Positions 7,481 to 17,031 of a stretch of DNA of 33,292 nt are shown here, one piece after another. The first letter of the stretch is position 1. Each line of letters starts with the position of its first letter. This DNA comes from Loktanella sp. (GTDB lineage: Bacteria; Pseudomonadota; Alphaproteobacteria; Rhodobacterales; Rhodobacteraceae). The position numbers were made by a program, and so were the translations under genes. The notes beneath the pieces are model-generated. The model was not told the origin of the DNA and ran no database searches. It worked only from the letters and a program-made list of their open reading frames with translations. The stretch is from NCBI GenBank assembly GCA_003551805.1, contig PUNR01000405.1, positions 1-33,292 of the forward strand, in the 5' to 3' direction.

Positions 7481-9505
7481 TCAGAGACGTGCCGCGATTC
7501 GGGTGCCTTGGTCGATCGCGCGCTTGGCGTCCAGTTCGGCAGCAACATCTGCCCCACCGATCACATGCACGTCCCGCCCTGCATTGATTAACTGATCCGC
7601 AAGGCTGCGTTCGGGCAACTGGCCGGCACATAGCACGATCGTATCGGCCGTAATCAACGTCGGGTTGCTTCGATCTGCGCCAGTGCTGATATGCAGGCCG
7701 TCTGCGTCGATCTTTTCGTAATTGACGCCGCCGATCATCTGCACATTTTTCATCTGCAAGGCGGCACGGTGAATCCACCCCGTCGTTTTGCCAAGACGCT
7801 TGCCCAGCTTTTCAGCCTTGCGCTGCAACAGGGTGACCTGCCTGACGGGGGCGTCCGGCTTTGGGCCTTCGGGGCGCAGCCCGCCGCGTGTTGCAGCGGG
7901 ATCACCGACACCCCATTCAACCATCCAGTCTGGCAGGTTTTCGGTCGGGCTGTGGTCAGTCACCAGATATTCGGCCACATCAAAACCAATCCCGCCAGCG
8001 CCGATGATCGCTACTTTTTCGCCGACCTGCACCTTGCCGCGCAGCACGTCGATATAGGATACGACATGCGGGGCGTCCTGACCGGGAATCGCCGGATCGC
8101 GCGGCAAGACGCCAGTGGCGATGACGATGTCATCAAATCCGGCAAGATCATCTGCCGCCGCGTCGTGGCCAAGCGCCAGCGTGATCCCAGATTTGTCGAT
8201 CATGGTCTGGTAATAATCGACAAGGCCGTGAAATTCTTCTTTGCCCGGCACCTGTTTGGCCATGTTCAACTGGCCGCCGATCGTGTCGGACCGGTCGAAC
8301 AGCGTAACAAGATGCCCACGCTCTGCCGCGGTCAGGGCGGCGGCAAGTCCGGCAGGCCCGGCACCCACAACGGCGACTTTTCTGGGGTTGGCTGCGGGTG
8401 TGATCGTCAACTCGGTTTCATGGCACGCGCGCGGGTTCACCAGACAGGACGATAGCTTGCCGCTGAAAGTGTGATCCAGACAGGCCTGATTGCAGGCGAT
8501 GCACGGGGCGATTTCGGCAGCTTTGCCTGCTATGGCCTTGGCCACGAAATCCGGATCAGCCAGAAACGGCCGTGCCATGCTGACCATATCGGCGCAACCA
8601 TCGGCCAGCACAGATTCGGCGACCTCGGGCGTGTTGATCCTGTTCGACGTGATGACGGGAATGCCCACCTGACCCATCAGCTTGGCCGTAACCCATGCAA
8701 AGGCGCGGCGCGGGACGGATGTGGCAATGGTGGGAATCCGCGCTTCGTGCCAGCCGATCCCGGTGTTCAGGATGTTGGCGCCCGCAGCCTCGATCCTTTG
8801 GGCCAGCATGACGACTTCTTCCCAGGTCGATCCGTCAGGGATCAGGTCGATCATCGACAAGCGGTAGATCAAGATGAAATCAGGGCCGACAGCAGCGCGC
8901 ACACGGCGCACAATTTCAACCGGCAGGCGCATCCGGTTTTCATAGGACCCGCCCCAGTCATCGGTGCGCTTATTCGTATGGGTCACTAGAAACTGGTTAA
9001 TAAAATACCCTTCAGAGCCCATCACCTCGACCCCGTCATAGCCTGCCTCGCGCGCGCGGGCGGCGGCGGTGACGATATCACTGATCTGTTTTTCAATGCC
9101 TTCAGCGTCAAGTTCCTGCGGCGGGAAAGGCGAAATCGGGGATTTTATCGCAGAAGGTGCAACACATTTGGGGCTATAGGCATAGCGGCCAGCATGCAGA
9201 ATTTGCATCGCTATCTTGCCACCAGCGTCGTGGACACGGTCGGTGACGATCCGGTGGTTTGCGATATCTTCGGCGGTGTAAAGGCCCGCAGCCCCCGGGA
9301 AAACGCCGCCTTCGGCATTGGGTGCCATGCCGCCGGTCACCATCAGCGCGACACCACCGCGGGCACGGGCGGCATAAAATTCGGCGACGCGGTTCCAGTC
9401 TTTGGTTTCTTCCAGACCGGTGTGCATCGACCCCATCACGACACGGTTTTTCAACGTCGTGAAGCCCAGATCAAGCGGTGCAAGAAGATGTGGGTATTGG
9501 GTCAT
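7481..9505 (-). CDS. fadH: NADPH-dependent 2,4-dienoyl-CoA reductase
   Basis: This 674-residue iron-sulfur flavoenzyme reduces 2,4-dienoyl-CoA, allowing beta-oxidation of polyunsaturated fatty acids. Domains in order are an FMN-binding old-yellow-enzyme barrel (1-330), a 4Fe-4S site with Cys335, Cys338, Cys342 and Cys354, an FAD-binding segment (VAVVGAGPAGLAAA, 377-390) and an NADPH-binding fold (VAIIGAGGIGFD). Active-site equivalents Tyr167 (SEGYFIN) and His253 (GWHEAR) are present, and the CIACNQACLD and SCLVNPRACHE segments closely match E. coli FadH as I recall it. GGAGG lies upstream of the ATG. No other beta-oxidation gene is nearby. Related flavoenzymes such as trimethylamine dehydrogenase-like proteins are a less likely alternative. 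Confidence 0.93.
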   Translation of the reverse strand: MTQYPHLLAPLDLGFTTLKNRVVMGSMHTGLEETKDWNRVAEFYAARARGGVALMVTGGMAPNAEGGVFPGAAGLYTAEDIANHRIVTDRVHDAGGKIAMQILHAGRYAYSPKCVAPSAIKSPISPFPPQELDAEGIEKQISDIVTAAARAREAGYDGVEVMGSEGYFINQFLVTHTNKRTDDWGGSYENRMRLPVEIVRRVRAAVGPDFILIYRLSMIDLIPDGSTWEEVVMLAQRIEAAGANILNTGIGWHEARIPTIATSVPRRAFAWVTAKLMGQVGIPVITSNRINTPEVAESVLADGCADMVSMARPFLADPDFVAKAIAGKAAEIAPCIACNQACLDHTFSGKLSSCLVNPRACHETELTITPAANPRKVAVVGAGPAGLAAALTAAERGHLVTLFDRSDTIGGQLNMAKQVPGKEEFHGLVDYYQTMIDKSGITLALGHDAAADDLAGFDDIVIATGVLPRDPAIPGQDAPHVVSYIDVLRGKVQVGEKVAIIGAGGIGFDVAEYLVTDHSPTENLPDWMVEWGVGDPAATRGGLRPEGPKPDAPVRQVTLLQRKAEKLGKRLGKTTGWIHRAALQMKNVQMIGGVNYEKIDADGLHISTGADRSNPTLITADTIVLCAGQLPERSLADQLINAGRDVHVIGGADVAAELDAKRAIDQGTRIAARL

Positions 9506-9616
9506 AGCGGCCTCCCTAGTGATGGCGACAGCATGGCCAAAGGCATCGGCAGCGTCACGCCCAACGTGGCGTCATATGCGCACCGCAAGTGGCCTGCGAT
9601 GCGCAAATTTTGTGGA

Positions 9617-10108
9617 TTATGGCAGCAGCACAGTATCGATCACGTGAACGACGCCGTTCGATGCCGTGATATCCGCCGTGGTGACAGTGGCGTTGCCGAC
9701 CATGACACCATCCCGTCCGTCAATCTGGACTGCGGCACCGTTGACGGTGGCGACGCTTTGCACTTGTCCGGCCAATTGGTCAGATGTCACAGCACCCGGC
9801 ACAACATGATAGGTCAGGATCGCAACCAATTGATCGCGGTTTTCAGGCATCAGCAACGTGTCGACAGTGCCTGCGGGCAGCGCTGCGAAAGCGGCGTCAG
9901 TAGGCGCGAATACGGTGAACGGCCCGTCACCTTTTAGTGTTTCGACCAGATCAGCCGCCGTCAGCGCCGCGACCAAAGTGTTGAAATTGCCATTGCTGAC
10001 GGCGATGTCGACCACGTCGGGTTCTGTCGTCATGACGGGGGCACAGGCTGCCATTGCGGCAAAGCCAGCAGCGACAATCACGGATTTCATAGCAAAACGA
10101 CGGTTCAT
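9617..10108 (-). CDS. Fasciclin (FAS1) domain lipoprotein
   Basis: A 163-residue exported protein made of one FAS1 domain. The N terminus has a hydrophobic export segment ending AAMAACAP, a plausible lipobox with Cys at about residue 22. FAS1 hallmarks are FNTLVAALTAADL, GPFTVFAPTDAAFAALP, LTYHVVPG and the C-terminal NGVVHVIDTVLLP. Such single-domain proteins are usually secreted or envelope-attached adhesion proteins. AAGGA precedes the ATG. A 123-base gap on its 5' side suggests its own promoter. Confidence 0.92.
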   Translation of the reverse strand: MNRRFAMKSVIVAAGFAAMAACAPVMTTEPDVVDIAVSNGNFNTLVAALTAADLVETLKGDGPFTVFAPTDAAFAALPAGTVDTLLMPENRDQLVAILTYHVVPGAVTSDQLAGQVQSVATVNGAAVQIDGRDGVMVGNATVTTADITASNGVVHVIDTVLLP

Positions 10109-10231
10109 GAACTGTTCCTTTATGTTTCAGTTAATGGTCTTACTACGCCAAAAGCGGGGCACAGGTTGTGAAACTCACGAAAACGTGACTGTGCGACATA
10201 ATGTCTGCCTGCTTAGCCCCCCTCGGTTTTC

Positions 10232-10591
10232 TTACGATCTGCTGCGGCGGAACGCGGCTTTGAGGATGTCCAGCTCTGCGCGCAGCAGGCCGATTTCGGC
10301 CCGCAGGTCGTCTGCCAAGGCTTCACCCGACAATATTGCAAGGCTGCCGATTGTGGTTCCATCCGGCAGGCGCAGCACGATGGTTTGCAACCCGTCGCTC
10401 AGGATATCTGCGGGGATCACGATTTCCAGATGCCAGACGCCCGCCTGATCGCCGGCAGACCAGCGCAAATTGTCCAAAGCCGTCGCATTATGGCTGGCCG
10501 TGATGTCGGGTTGCTCAGCCCCCGCTTCAGCCAAAGAGGCGCGCCAGATGCCTGCTTGCAGGCGCGATTGGGTCAGGACGGGTTTTGTCAT
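10232..10591 (-). CDS. Uncharacterised 119-residue protein with C-terminal coiled coil
   Basis: I do not recognise a named family. Residues about 20-85 look like a small beta-rich domain (VWHLEIVIPADIL, LQTIVLRLPDGTTIGSL), and residues 88-112 form a charged amphipathic helix (DDLRAEIGLLRAELDILKAA) that could be a coiled coil. There is no signal peptide. The ATG at 10591 is preferred over a TTG at 10594 because AGGA lies nine bases upstream. It starts about 20 bases after the preceding gene's stop and is the last of a likely ilvD operon. Confidence 0.75.
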   Translation of the reverse strand: MTKPVLTQSRLQAGIWRASLAEAGAEQPDITASHNATALDNLRWSAGDQAGVWHLEIVIPADILSDGLQTIVLRLPDGTTIGSLAILSGEALADDLRAEIGLLRAELDILKAAFRRSRS

Positions 10592-10610
10592 CAAGGATGT
10601 TCCTGTTTGG

Positions 10611-11384
10611 TCAGATTTGCGCGCGCGGCAAGCGGCTGATGGTCAGGTCGCGCAAAGTGAATTGGTTCATTTGCGGCGTCTGGAACATCAGGTCTATCCA
10701 CATCTTTTCGGCACGCTTGACGTTCAACTGCGTCTCGCTCAGGTCGAATTCGACGACAGCTTCAGGATCACCTACGGGCAACGTCAGCAGGATCTGGTCG
10801 GTATTCGGCCCGTGTTTGACGTTCAGACGCACCAGAACCGGAACGCTGTTTTCCATCTCGATCTGGGTGGTCAGTTGGATCAGATGCTGTTTTTGCAGGT
10901 TCTGGCAGATGTCAGTGGGCAGGTCGATGACGACAGACAGGTACGATCCGGTAAAGTGGAACACCTCGAGCCGCATCCCGAAGGCGGCGATGTCGGTTTC
11001 GCGCAGGTTGCGCATCTGGCGCAAGGTGATTTCCTGACTAGTGCAGTCGTGGAAAACACTGATTTCATCGCCGATTCGGGTTTTGTCCAGCACGGGTGCG
11101 CGACCGGGCTGGTCCAGCCGTAGCCGCCAAGCGGTCGGACGCCACGACCAATCCGTGCCGACAGGCCGCGCAAAGCGCCGCGTTCCGGGGTAGGGTGGGG
11201 TCAGTCGGTCGTCGGCCTTGTGGCACAATTCGATCAAGGCACCCTTAAGTTGCCGCGCCTGATAGCGTTGTGCACGCAGGTCTGTCAGGGGCGTGGTGCC
11301 TGCCGCCTGCGCTGCATCCTGCCAACGGGCAAGCGCACCTTTGTGAAACAGACGGCCCAACATTCCGTGTGGTTTGATCGGCAT
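10611..11384 (-). CDS. Conserved protein of unknown function, DUF6478-like
   Basis: About 257 residues with no signal peptide, membrane segment or catalytic motif that I can identify. The N terminus (MLGRLFHKGALARWQDAA) and the beta-rich C-terminal half resemble a Rhodobacterales family I know as DUF6478; that name is from memory and tentative. The frame is open to 11453, but the ATG at 11384 is preferred: CAGGAT lies about 11 bases upstream and the shorter form does not overlap the preceding lipoprotein gene. It sits between that gene and the coiled-coil protein, in a likely operon behind ilvD. Confidence 0.75.
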   Translation of the reverse strand: MPIKPHGMLGRLFHKGALARWQDAAQAAGTTPLTDLRAQRYQARQLKGALIELCHKADDRLTPPYPGTRRFARPVGTDWSWRPTAWRLRLDQPGRAPVLDKTRIGDEISVFHDCTSQEITLRQMRNLRETDIAAFGMRLEVFHFTGSYLSVVIDLPTDICQNLQKQHLIQLTTQIEMENSVPVLVRLNVKHGPNTDQILLTLPVGDPEAVVEFDLSETQLNVKRAEKMWIDLMFQTPQMNQFTLRDLTISRLPRAQI

Positions 11385-11421
11385 ATGATCTGCAATCCTG
11401 TTATGCGCTGACGACCAGCGT

Positions 11422-12021
11422 TTAGCTGGCTGGTTCGGTCGCGGGGGCGACACCGGTCAGACCTCTGACCATCTGATCCAGCAGCGCGGCCCCACGTCCG
11501 GCGGATGGTGGCGCCTCTGCCAGACCGCGTACGGACACCGTGACCAGCCTTCCGTTGATATCGGTAAAGGCGCGCCATTCGTCCTGCCCGAGACCATCCA
11601 TCGGCGGTGCAGCGCTGTCCCTGAAATGCACAGTGACGCGCCCGTCAAACGCTTGCGAAGACACCACGGCGATAGTGTCGCTACCGGTGCCATTGCCCAA
11701 AAGGCTGGCACCCTGCGGGCTGATCAGGAAATCGCGCAGACCGCTTTCACCGCCTGCAACCATCGCTGATGCGGGCGCACCCGCCTGAACCGTTGCCACC
11801 CCAAGGATCGCTGGCACCGGCGCTTCGGTCCCCAGGGCCACGCAAGGGGCAAGCACGGCAAAACCGGCGTTCAGCCTGCTGGACACGGGGTCTGCACAAT
11901 ATCCGCTGGGCGGCGACACGATAAGGTCACCGCCCAACATTGCGACAGGCTCTGCCATGCCGGCCTGATCGCATGCGGCGATGGCTGCGATCCCGATCAT
12001 GGCAAGCGCTTGCCGGACCAT
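11422..12021 (-). CDS. Putative lipoprotein of unknown function
   Basis: From the ATG at 12021 the protein has 199 residues and begins MVRQALAMIGIAAIAACDQA, a typical export signal with a lipobox and Cys at residue 17. The rest is small-residue-rich, with two further cysteines (GYCADP, LAPCVAL) that could pair in the periplasm, and a central RVTVHFRDS segment. I do not recognise a family. The frame is open to 12063, but that would overlap ilvD; the ATG at 12021 lies four bases past the ilvD stop, so translation is probably coupled to ilvD. Confidence 0.75.
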   Translation of the reverse strand: MVRQALAMIGIAAIAACDQAGMAEPVAMLGGDLIVSPPSGYCADPVSSRLNAGFAVLAPCVALGTEAPVPAILGVATVQAGAPASAMVAGGESGLRDFLISPQGASLLGNGTGSDTIAVVSSQAFDGRVTVHFRDSAAPPMDGLGQDEWRAFTDINGRLVTVSVRGLAEAPPSAGRGAALLDQMVRGLTGVAPATEPAS

Positions 12022-12025
12022 GGCG

Positions 12026-13759
12026 TTAAAGGTCCATGTAGATGTGTTTTTCGCTTTTTGCACCGGGGTGGGTCAGTGCGCCCAGACGGGTGGACCCGAC
12101 CAGCTGCGCATATTTCCACAAGGCGCCGGATGCATAGATCGTCTCGCGCGGGCCTTTCCAGTTTTTGCGGCGTTCTTCCAGTTCGGCATCTGTCAGCGCG
12201 ACCGACAATTCGCCGGTGCGTGCATTCAGCGTGATCATGTCGCCATCCTGCAAAAGCGCGATCGGTCCGCCCTGTGCCGCCTCTGGTCCGACGTGACCAA
12301 CGCAGAAACCGCGTGTGGCACCCGAAAAACGGCCATCGGTAATCAATGCGACCTTTTTGCCCATGCCCTGACCGGATAGGGCGGCGGTGGTGGACAGCAT
12401 CTCGCGCATGCCGGGGCCACCGGCGGGGCCTTCGTTGCGGATGACCAGCACCTCGCCTTCCTTGTATGCGCGGGCTTTCACGGCCTCGAACGCGTCTTCT
12501 TCGCATTCAAATACGCGGGCAGGGCCGGTAAAGACCTGTTCTTCCTCGGACATCCCTGCGACCTTCACGATCGCACCTTCGGGGGCAAGATTGCCTTTCA
12601 GACCGACGACGCCGCCTGTCTTGGTGATCGGGTTTTCCACGGAATAGATCACGCGGTTGTCCGCCTCGCCTTTGATCATGTCGAGTTCTTCACCAATCAC
12701 GCGGCCCGATGCGGTCATGCAATCTTCGTGGATCAGACCGGCCTTGCGCAATTCTTTCAGCACGACAGGCACGCCGCCAGCTTCGTAAAGGTCTTTGGCG
12801 ACATATTTGCCGCCCGGTTTCAGATCAACGAAATAGGGGGTGTCACGGAAGATGTCGCAAACGTCCGACAGGTCGAAATCAATGCCAGCCTCGGCTGCGA
12901 TGGCGGGCAGGTGCAGACCGGCATTGGTGGACCCGCCGGTGCAGGCCACGATACGGGCCGCGTTTTCCAGCGATTTGCGCGTCACGATATCGCGCGCGCG
13001 GATGTTTTTGGCGATCAGTTCCATCACCGCTTCGCCCGACGCGATACCGTATTGGTCCCGCGATTCGTAAGGGGCCGGCGCACCGGAGGAATTGAGCAAC
13101 GCCAGACCGATCGCCTCTGACACGCAGGCCATGGTGTTGGCGGTGAATTGCCCGCCGCAAGCGCCCGCAGACGGGCAGGCGACGCGTTCAAGGATTTCCA
13201 GTTCGGCATCGGTCATGTTGCCGGCCTGATGCTGGCCCACGGCCTCGAACACGTCCTGCACCGTGACGTCCTTGCCGTTCAACCGGCCCGGCAGGATCGA
13301 CCCGCCATAGATGAACACCGACGGCACGTTCAGGCGAACCATCGCCATCATCATACCGGGCAGCGATTTGTCGCAACCGGCCAGACCCACCAGCGCATCA
13401 TAGCAATGGCCACGCATCGTCAGTTCGACGGTATCGGCAATCGCTTCGCGCGAGGCAAGCGAGGACCGCATCCCTTCATGCCCCATGGCGATCCCGTCGG
13501 TGACGGTGATCGTGGTGAATTCGCGTGGTGTGCCCATGCCCTTTTTCACGCCCAGCTTGACCGCCTGTGCCTGCCGGTTCAGCGAGATGTTGCAAGGTGC
13601 CGCTTCGTTCCAGCAGGTGGCGACGCCGACCCATGGCTGGGCAATTGCCTCTTCATCCAGACCCATCGCGTAGAAATAGGACCGGTGCGGCGCGCGCGAC
13701 GGGCCTTCGGTCACGTGGCGGCTTGGCAATTTGGATTTATCGACGCGTTTGATGGACAT
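12026..13759 (-). CDS. ilvD: Dihydroxy-acid dehydratase
   Basis: IlvD dehydrates 2,3-dihydroxy-isovalerate and its ethyl homologue in valine, leucine and isoleucine synthesis. The 577-residue length is typical. Three cysteines fit the iron-sulfur ligand set: Cys56 (EAAPCN), Cys129 (GCDKSLPG) and Cys201 (GACGGQF). The C-terminal motifs GPAGGPGMREM and TDGRFSGATRG are present. The ATG at 13759 is chosen because GGGAGAGAAG lies just upstream and the protein then starts MSIKRVDKSKLPSR; the frame is open to 13897 but the extension looks non-coding. It appears to head an operon with three uncharacterised genes. Confidence 0.97.
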   Translation of the reverse strand: MSIKRVDKSKLPSRHVTEGPSRAPHRSYFYAMGLDEEAIAQPWVGVATCWNEAAPCNISLNRQAQAVKLGVKKGMGTPREFTTITVTDGIAMGHEGMRSSLASREAIADTVELTMRGHCYDALVGLAGCDKSLPGMMMAMVRLNVPSVFIYGGSILPGRLNGKDVTVQDVFEAVGQHQAGNMTDAELEILERVACPSAGACGGQFTANTMACVSEAIGLALLNSSGAPAPYESRDQYGIASGEAVMELIAKNIRARDIVTRKSLENAARIVACTGGSTNAGLHLPAIAAEAGIDFDLSDVCDIFRDTPYFVDLKPGGKYVAKDLYEAGGVPVVLKELRKAGLIHEDCMTASGRVIGEELDMIKGEADNRVIYSVENPITKTGGVVGLKGNLAPEGAIVKVAGMSEEEQVFTGPARVFECEEDAFEAVKARAYKEGEVLVIRNEGPAGGPGMREMLSTTAALSGQGMGKKVALITDGRFSGATRGFCVGHVGPEAAQGGPIALLQDGDMITLNARTGELSVALTDAELEERRKNWKGPRETIYASGALWKYAQLVGSTRLGALTHPGAKSEKHIYMDL

Positions 13760-13860
13760 CACTTCTCTCCCCGGAAACTGTTGCAGCAGGTCTAAATAAC
13801 GGGCGGCAACGACACAAGCGCGAAACATGCGTTGCGGGCAAGGTGGATGGCTGGCTAAAC

Positions 13861-14772
13861 ATGCATATGACTGATCCCTACCGCGCCCATGCATCATTTA
13901 TACGCCCTGCATGGCCGATGCGGGATATCTGGCGGGTGCTGGTCGTCCTGTTCGTGATCGATCTGGTGTTCGAGATGTCGCCGGTGATCCTGGGCTTGAT
14001 CCTGCCGCCTGCAGCTATGGACGCTTACCAGGCAGGCACCAGCGCCTTTGGGACTTTGGCGCAGTTCTTCAGCTTTGGTGTTGCGGGGCTGGCCGTGGTG
14101 GGGGTGGTCCGGCTTGTCCATAAGCGCGGCTTCTGGACACTGGTCGGCGACCCTGCCGCGGCATGGGCCGACTTGAAACGGGTCGCGTTGGCCGTGGGGC
14201 TGGTGCTGCTGGCGGTCGAGGTGTTGCAGCTTGGGGGTATCGCCGATGATCCGCCCGTGATGCGTGACTTTGGCACTTGGATCGTGTTCCTGCCTTTGGC
14301 GTTTCTGGCGCTACTGGTGCAGGTCGGCACCGAAGAGATTTTCTTTCGCGGCTATCTGCAGCAGCAATTGGCATGTCTGTCACCGTCGCGCTGGGTCTGG
14401 ATGGTGATCCCGTCCGTCCTGTTCGGTCTGATACATTACTGGAACGGCAGCGGGGCCTCTGACGGTGTGATCTGGGCAATCTGGGCCGGACTGCTGGGCC
14501 TTGCCTGCGCCGATCTGACCGCGCGGACCGGCAATCTGGGCGCGGCCATCGGGCTGCATCTTGCCAACAACGCCTTTGCCTTGCTGCTTTATGCGGTCGA
14601 AGGCTGGCCTGCGTCCGGCCTTGCGCTGTTCATCTATCCCTACGAAGATCCGCAATCGTACGATTACGCGCTTCAGACTTTGCTGCACCCGTCGATGATC
14701 GTTTATGCATTGACCCTTGGCGCATCGGTTCTGGTGATGTGGCTGGCAGCACGGATCGCCATCAGGCGCTGA
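13861..14772 (+). CDS. CPBP-family intramembrane glutamic protease
   Basis: A roughly 303-residue membrane protein with about eight hydrophobic segments. It carries the three CPBP/Abi motifs: GTEEIFFRGYL (catalytic Glu pair and Arg), FGLIHYWNG and GLHLANNAFAL. This family includes type II CAAX-processing proteases and bacterial intramembrane proteases of unknown substrate. The start is uncertain: ATGs occur at 13843, 13861 and 13867, with AAGGTGG at 13836-13842. It diverges from ilvD. Some 55 bases separate it from accD. Confidence 0.88.
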   Translation: MHMTDPYRAHASFIRPAWPMRDIWRVLVVLFVIDLVFEMSPVILGLILPPAAMDAYQAGTSAFGTLAQFFSFGVAGLAVVGVVRLVHKRGFWTLVGDPAAAWADLKRVALAVGLVLLAVEVLQLGGIADDPPVMRDFGTWIVFLPLAFLALLVQVGTEEIFFRGYLQQQLACLSPSRWVWMVIPSVLFGLIHYWNGSGASDGVIWAIWAGLLGLACADLTARTGNLGAAIGLHLANNAFALLLYAVEGWPASGLALFIYPYEDPQSYDYALQTLLHPSMIVYALTLGASVLVMWLAARIAIRR

Positions 14773-14827
14773 TTGCATTTTCGGCCGTAGGGTCATATCT
14801 GACAGGGATCAATCAAAAGGCCCGCTT

Positions 14828-15760
14828 ATGAACTGGATCACCAATTACGTTCGCCCGACGATCAATTCGTTGTTTTCGCGCCGCGAAGTGCCCGAAAATC
14901 TGTGGACCAAATGTTCCGAATGCGGAACCATGCTGTTTCATCGCGAATTGGCCGACAACCTGAACGTCTGCACCAATTGCGACCACCACATGGCGATTGG
15001 CGCACGCGAACGGCTTGCGTCGCTGTTTGATGGCGGCGTCTTTACCGAAGTCGCAGTGCCTGATCCTGTCGCTGATCCGCTGCATTTCCGCGACCAGAAA
15101 CGCTATAGCGACCGGATCAAGGAAGCCCGCAAGAAAACCGGCGAAAAAGACGCGATGCTGGTCGCCGAAGGTGACATGGGCCGCACTGGTGTCGTTGTCG
15201 CGGTGCAGGACTTTTCCTTCATGGGCGGGTCGATGTCGATGTATGTCGGCAATGCCATTGTCGCTGCTGCCGAACGCGCGATTGCGCTGAAACGTCCGCT
15301 GATCCTGTTTTCCGCCGCCGGTGGCGCGCGGATGCAGGAAGGCATCCTTGGCCTGATGCAAATGCCGCGTACGACAATCGCCGTGCAGATGCTGAAAGAA
15401 GCGGGTTTGCCCTATATCGTCGTGCTGACACACCCGACCACGGGTGGTGTGACGGCGTCCTATGCGATGCTGGGCGATGTGCAGATCGCCGAACCCAATG
15501 CGCTGATCGGGTTTGCCGGTGCGCGGGTGATCGAACAGACCATCGGTGAAAAACTGCCCGAAGGGTTCCAGCGCGCCGAATACCTGCTGGATCACGGAAT
15601 GCTGGACCGCGTGACCAAACGCACCGATCTGAAAGATGAACTGGTCACAATCGTCCGCATGCTGACGCATCTGCCTGCCCCGATCAAAGGTGATCTGCCT
15701 GCGCCAACGCTTCAGCCGGAATCAGAACCTGCACCCGAAGTCGTGGCAGAAGAAAAGTGA
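14828..15760 (+). CDS. accD: Acetyl-CoA carboxylase carboxyltransferase subunit beta
   Basis: AccD is the beta half of the carboxyltransferase that transfers CO2 from carboxybiotin to acetyl-CoA, the first step of fatty-acid synthesis. The 310-residue protein has the N-terminal four-cysteine zinc ribbon (Cys29, Cys32, Cys48, Cys51) and carboxylase motifs DFSFMGGSM, FSAAGGARMQEG and TTGGVTASYAM. AAAAGG precedes the ATG. The last 20 residues are rich in Pro, Glu and Ala, a common variable tail. It overlaps folC by four bases, an arrangement also seen in many other proteobacteria. Confidence 0.97.
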   Translation: MNWITNYVRPTINSLFSRREVPENLWTKCSECGTMLFHRELADNLNVCTNCDHHMAIGARERLASLFDGGVFTEVAVPDPVADPLHFRDQKRYSDRIKEARKKTGEKDAMLVAEGDMGRTGVVVAVQDFSFMGGSMSMYVGNAIVAAAERAIALKRPLILFSAAGGARMQEGILGLMQMPRTTIAVQMLKEAGLPYIVVLTHPTTGGVTASYAMLGDVQIAEPNALIGFAGARVIEQTIGEKLPEGFQRAEYLLDHGMLDRVTKRTDLKDELVTIVRMLTHLPAPIKGDLPAPTLQPESEPAPEVVAEEK

Positions 15761-17031
15761 CCTCTGGTTCTGACGTTATCCTTGAAAGGATGATGGCGCT
15801 GCATCCCAAGGTCATTGACCTGACGCTTGATCGCGTCTGGCGGTTGCTGGCCGCTATCGGCAACCCGCAGGACCGTCTGCCGCCGGTGATCCATGTGGCA
15901 GGCACCAATGGCAAAGGGTCCACGCAAGCGATGATCCGCGCGGGGCTGGAACAGGGCGGCAGCAAGGTTCACGCCTATACGTCGCCGCATCTGGCGCGGT
16001 TTCACGAAAGGATCAGGCTTGCCGGTGATCTGATTGCCGAAGACGCCCTGACTGACGTGCTTGACCGCTGCTATCACGCCAACGGCACCGACCCGATCAC
16101 CTATTTCGAAATCACGACCGCCGCGGCGCTGCTGGCCTTCACCGAAACGCCAGCCGATTACACCTTGCTAGAGGTCGGCCTTGGCGGGCGTCTGGATGCC
16201 ACCAATGTCATTGCCCAACCGGCGTTGACCATCATCACCCCCGTCGATCTGGACCATCAAAGCTATCTTGGTGACACTTTGGCTGCGATTGCAGGCGAAA
16301 AGGCCGGGATCATCAAGCGCGGTGTGCCCTGCGTCGTCGGGCCGCAACATCCCGAAAGCATGGATGTGATCGAAGGTGTGGCAGCCCGTCTGGGCGCGCC
16401 TTTGCTGGCTTATGGTCAACACTGGCATGTGAGTGTCGAACGTGACCGGCTGATCTATCAGGACGAACACGGCTTGCTTGACCTGCCATTGCCCAACTTG
16501 CCCGGACCGCATCAGGTGACCAATGCTGGCGCCGCTATCGCTGCCCTGCGCTATCTGGGCCGCGATGATGCAGCTTGCGAAGCTGCTGTCACCCGCGCCT
16601 ACTGGCCTGCGCGTATGGAAAAGCTGACCAAAGGCGCGCTGGTCGATCTGGCCGCCCCTGCGGAATTGTGGCTGGATGGCGGGCATAATCCGGCAGCGGG
16701 GGCTGCTTTGGCGGCCACTTTGCGCGCCCAAAGCGCACGACCTACCCATCTGATCTGCGGCATGTTGAACACCAAGGATATCGCAGGCTACCTGCGGCCC
16801 TTGGCGGACGTGTCCGAAAGCCTGACCGCGCTGTCCATTCCGGGCGAGGCCGCGACGATCCCGGCCGATGAAACCGCCCGCATCGCGGCAGATGTCGGTC
16901 TGCCCGCATCCACCGCCGCCAGCGTTCAGGACGCGATTATCGCGATCCGTAATGTGACGCCGCAGGCGCGCATCCTGATCTGCGGGTCGCTTTACCTTGC
17001 CGGTCACGTCATCCGGGAGAATAACCAATGA
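15757..17031 (+). CDS. folC: Bifunctional dihydrofolate synthase/folylpolyglutamate synthase
   Basis: FolC adds glutamate to dihydropteroate and extends the polyglutamate tail of folates. The 424-residue protein has the Mur-ligase-type P-loop HVAGTNGKGSTQAM (around residue 47-60), the loop YTSPHLARFHERI, LLEVGLGGRLDATN, a DHQSYLGDT segment and a C-terminal domain beginning near WLDGGHNP. The start is a GTG at 15757 overlapping the accD stop; an ATG at residue 12 is the alternative. It overlaps the next gene by four bases. Confidence 0.95.
   Translation: MTSGSDVILERMMALHPKVIDLTLDRVWRLLAAIGNPQDRLPPVIHVAGTNGKGSTQAMIRAGLEQGGSKVHAYTSPHLARFHERIRLAGDLIAEDALTDVLDRCYHANGTDPITYFEITTAAALLAFTETPADYTLLEVGLGGRLDATNVIAQPALTIITPVDLDHQSYLGDTLAAIAGEKAGIIKRGVPCVVGPQHPESMDVIEGVAARLGAPLLAYGQHWHVSVERDRLIYQDEHGLLDLPLPNLPGPHQVTNAGAAIAALRYLGRDDAACEAAVTRAYWPARMEKLTKGALVDLAAPAELWLDGGHNPAAGAALAATLRAQSARPTHLICGMLNTKDIAGYLRPLADVSESLTALSIPGEAATIPADETARIAADVGLPASTAASVQDAIIAIRNVTPQARILICGSLYLAGHVIRENNQ

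Noticed and set aside
10175..10205. Small stems (TCACG/CGTGA and GACATAATGTC) between the fasciclin and coiled-coil genes
   Set aside because: The stems are only about five pairs and lack a proper T-run, so neither a terminator nor an operator can be supported.
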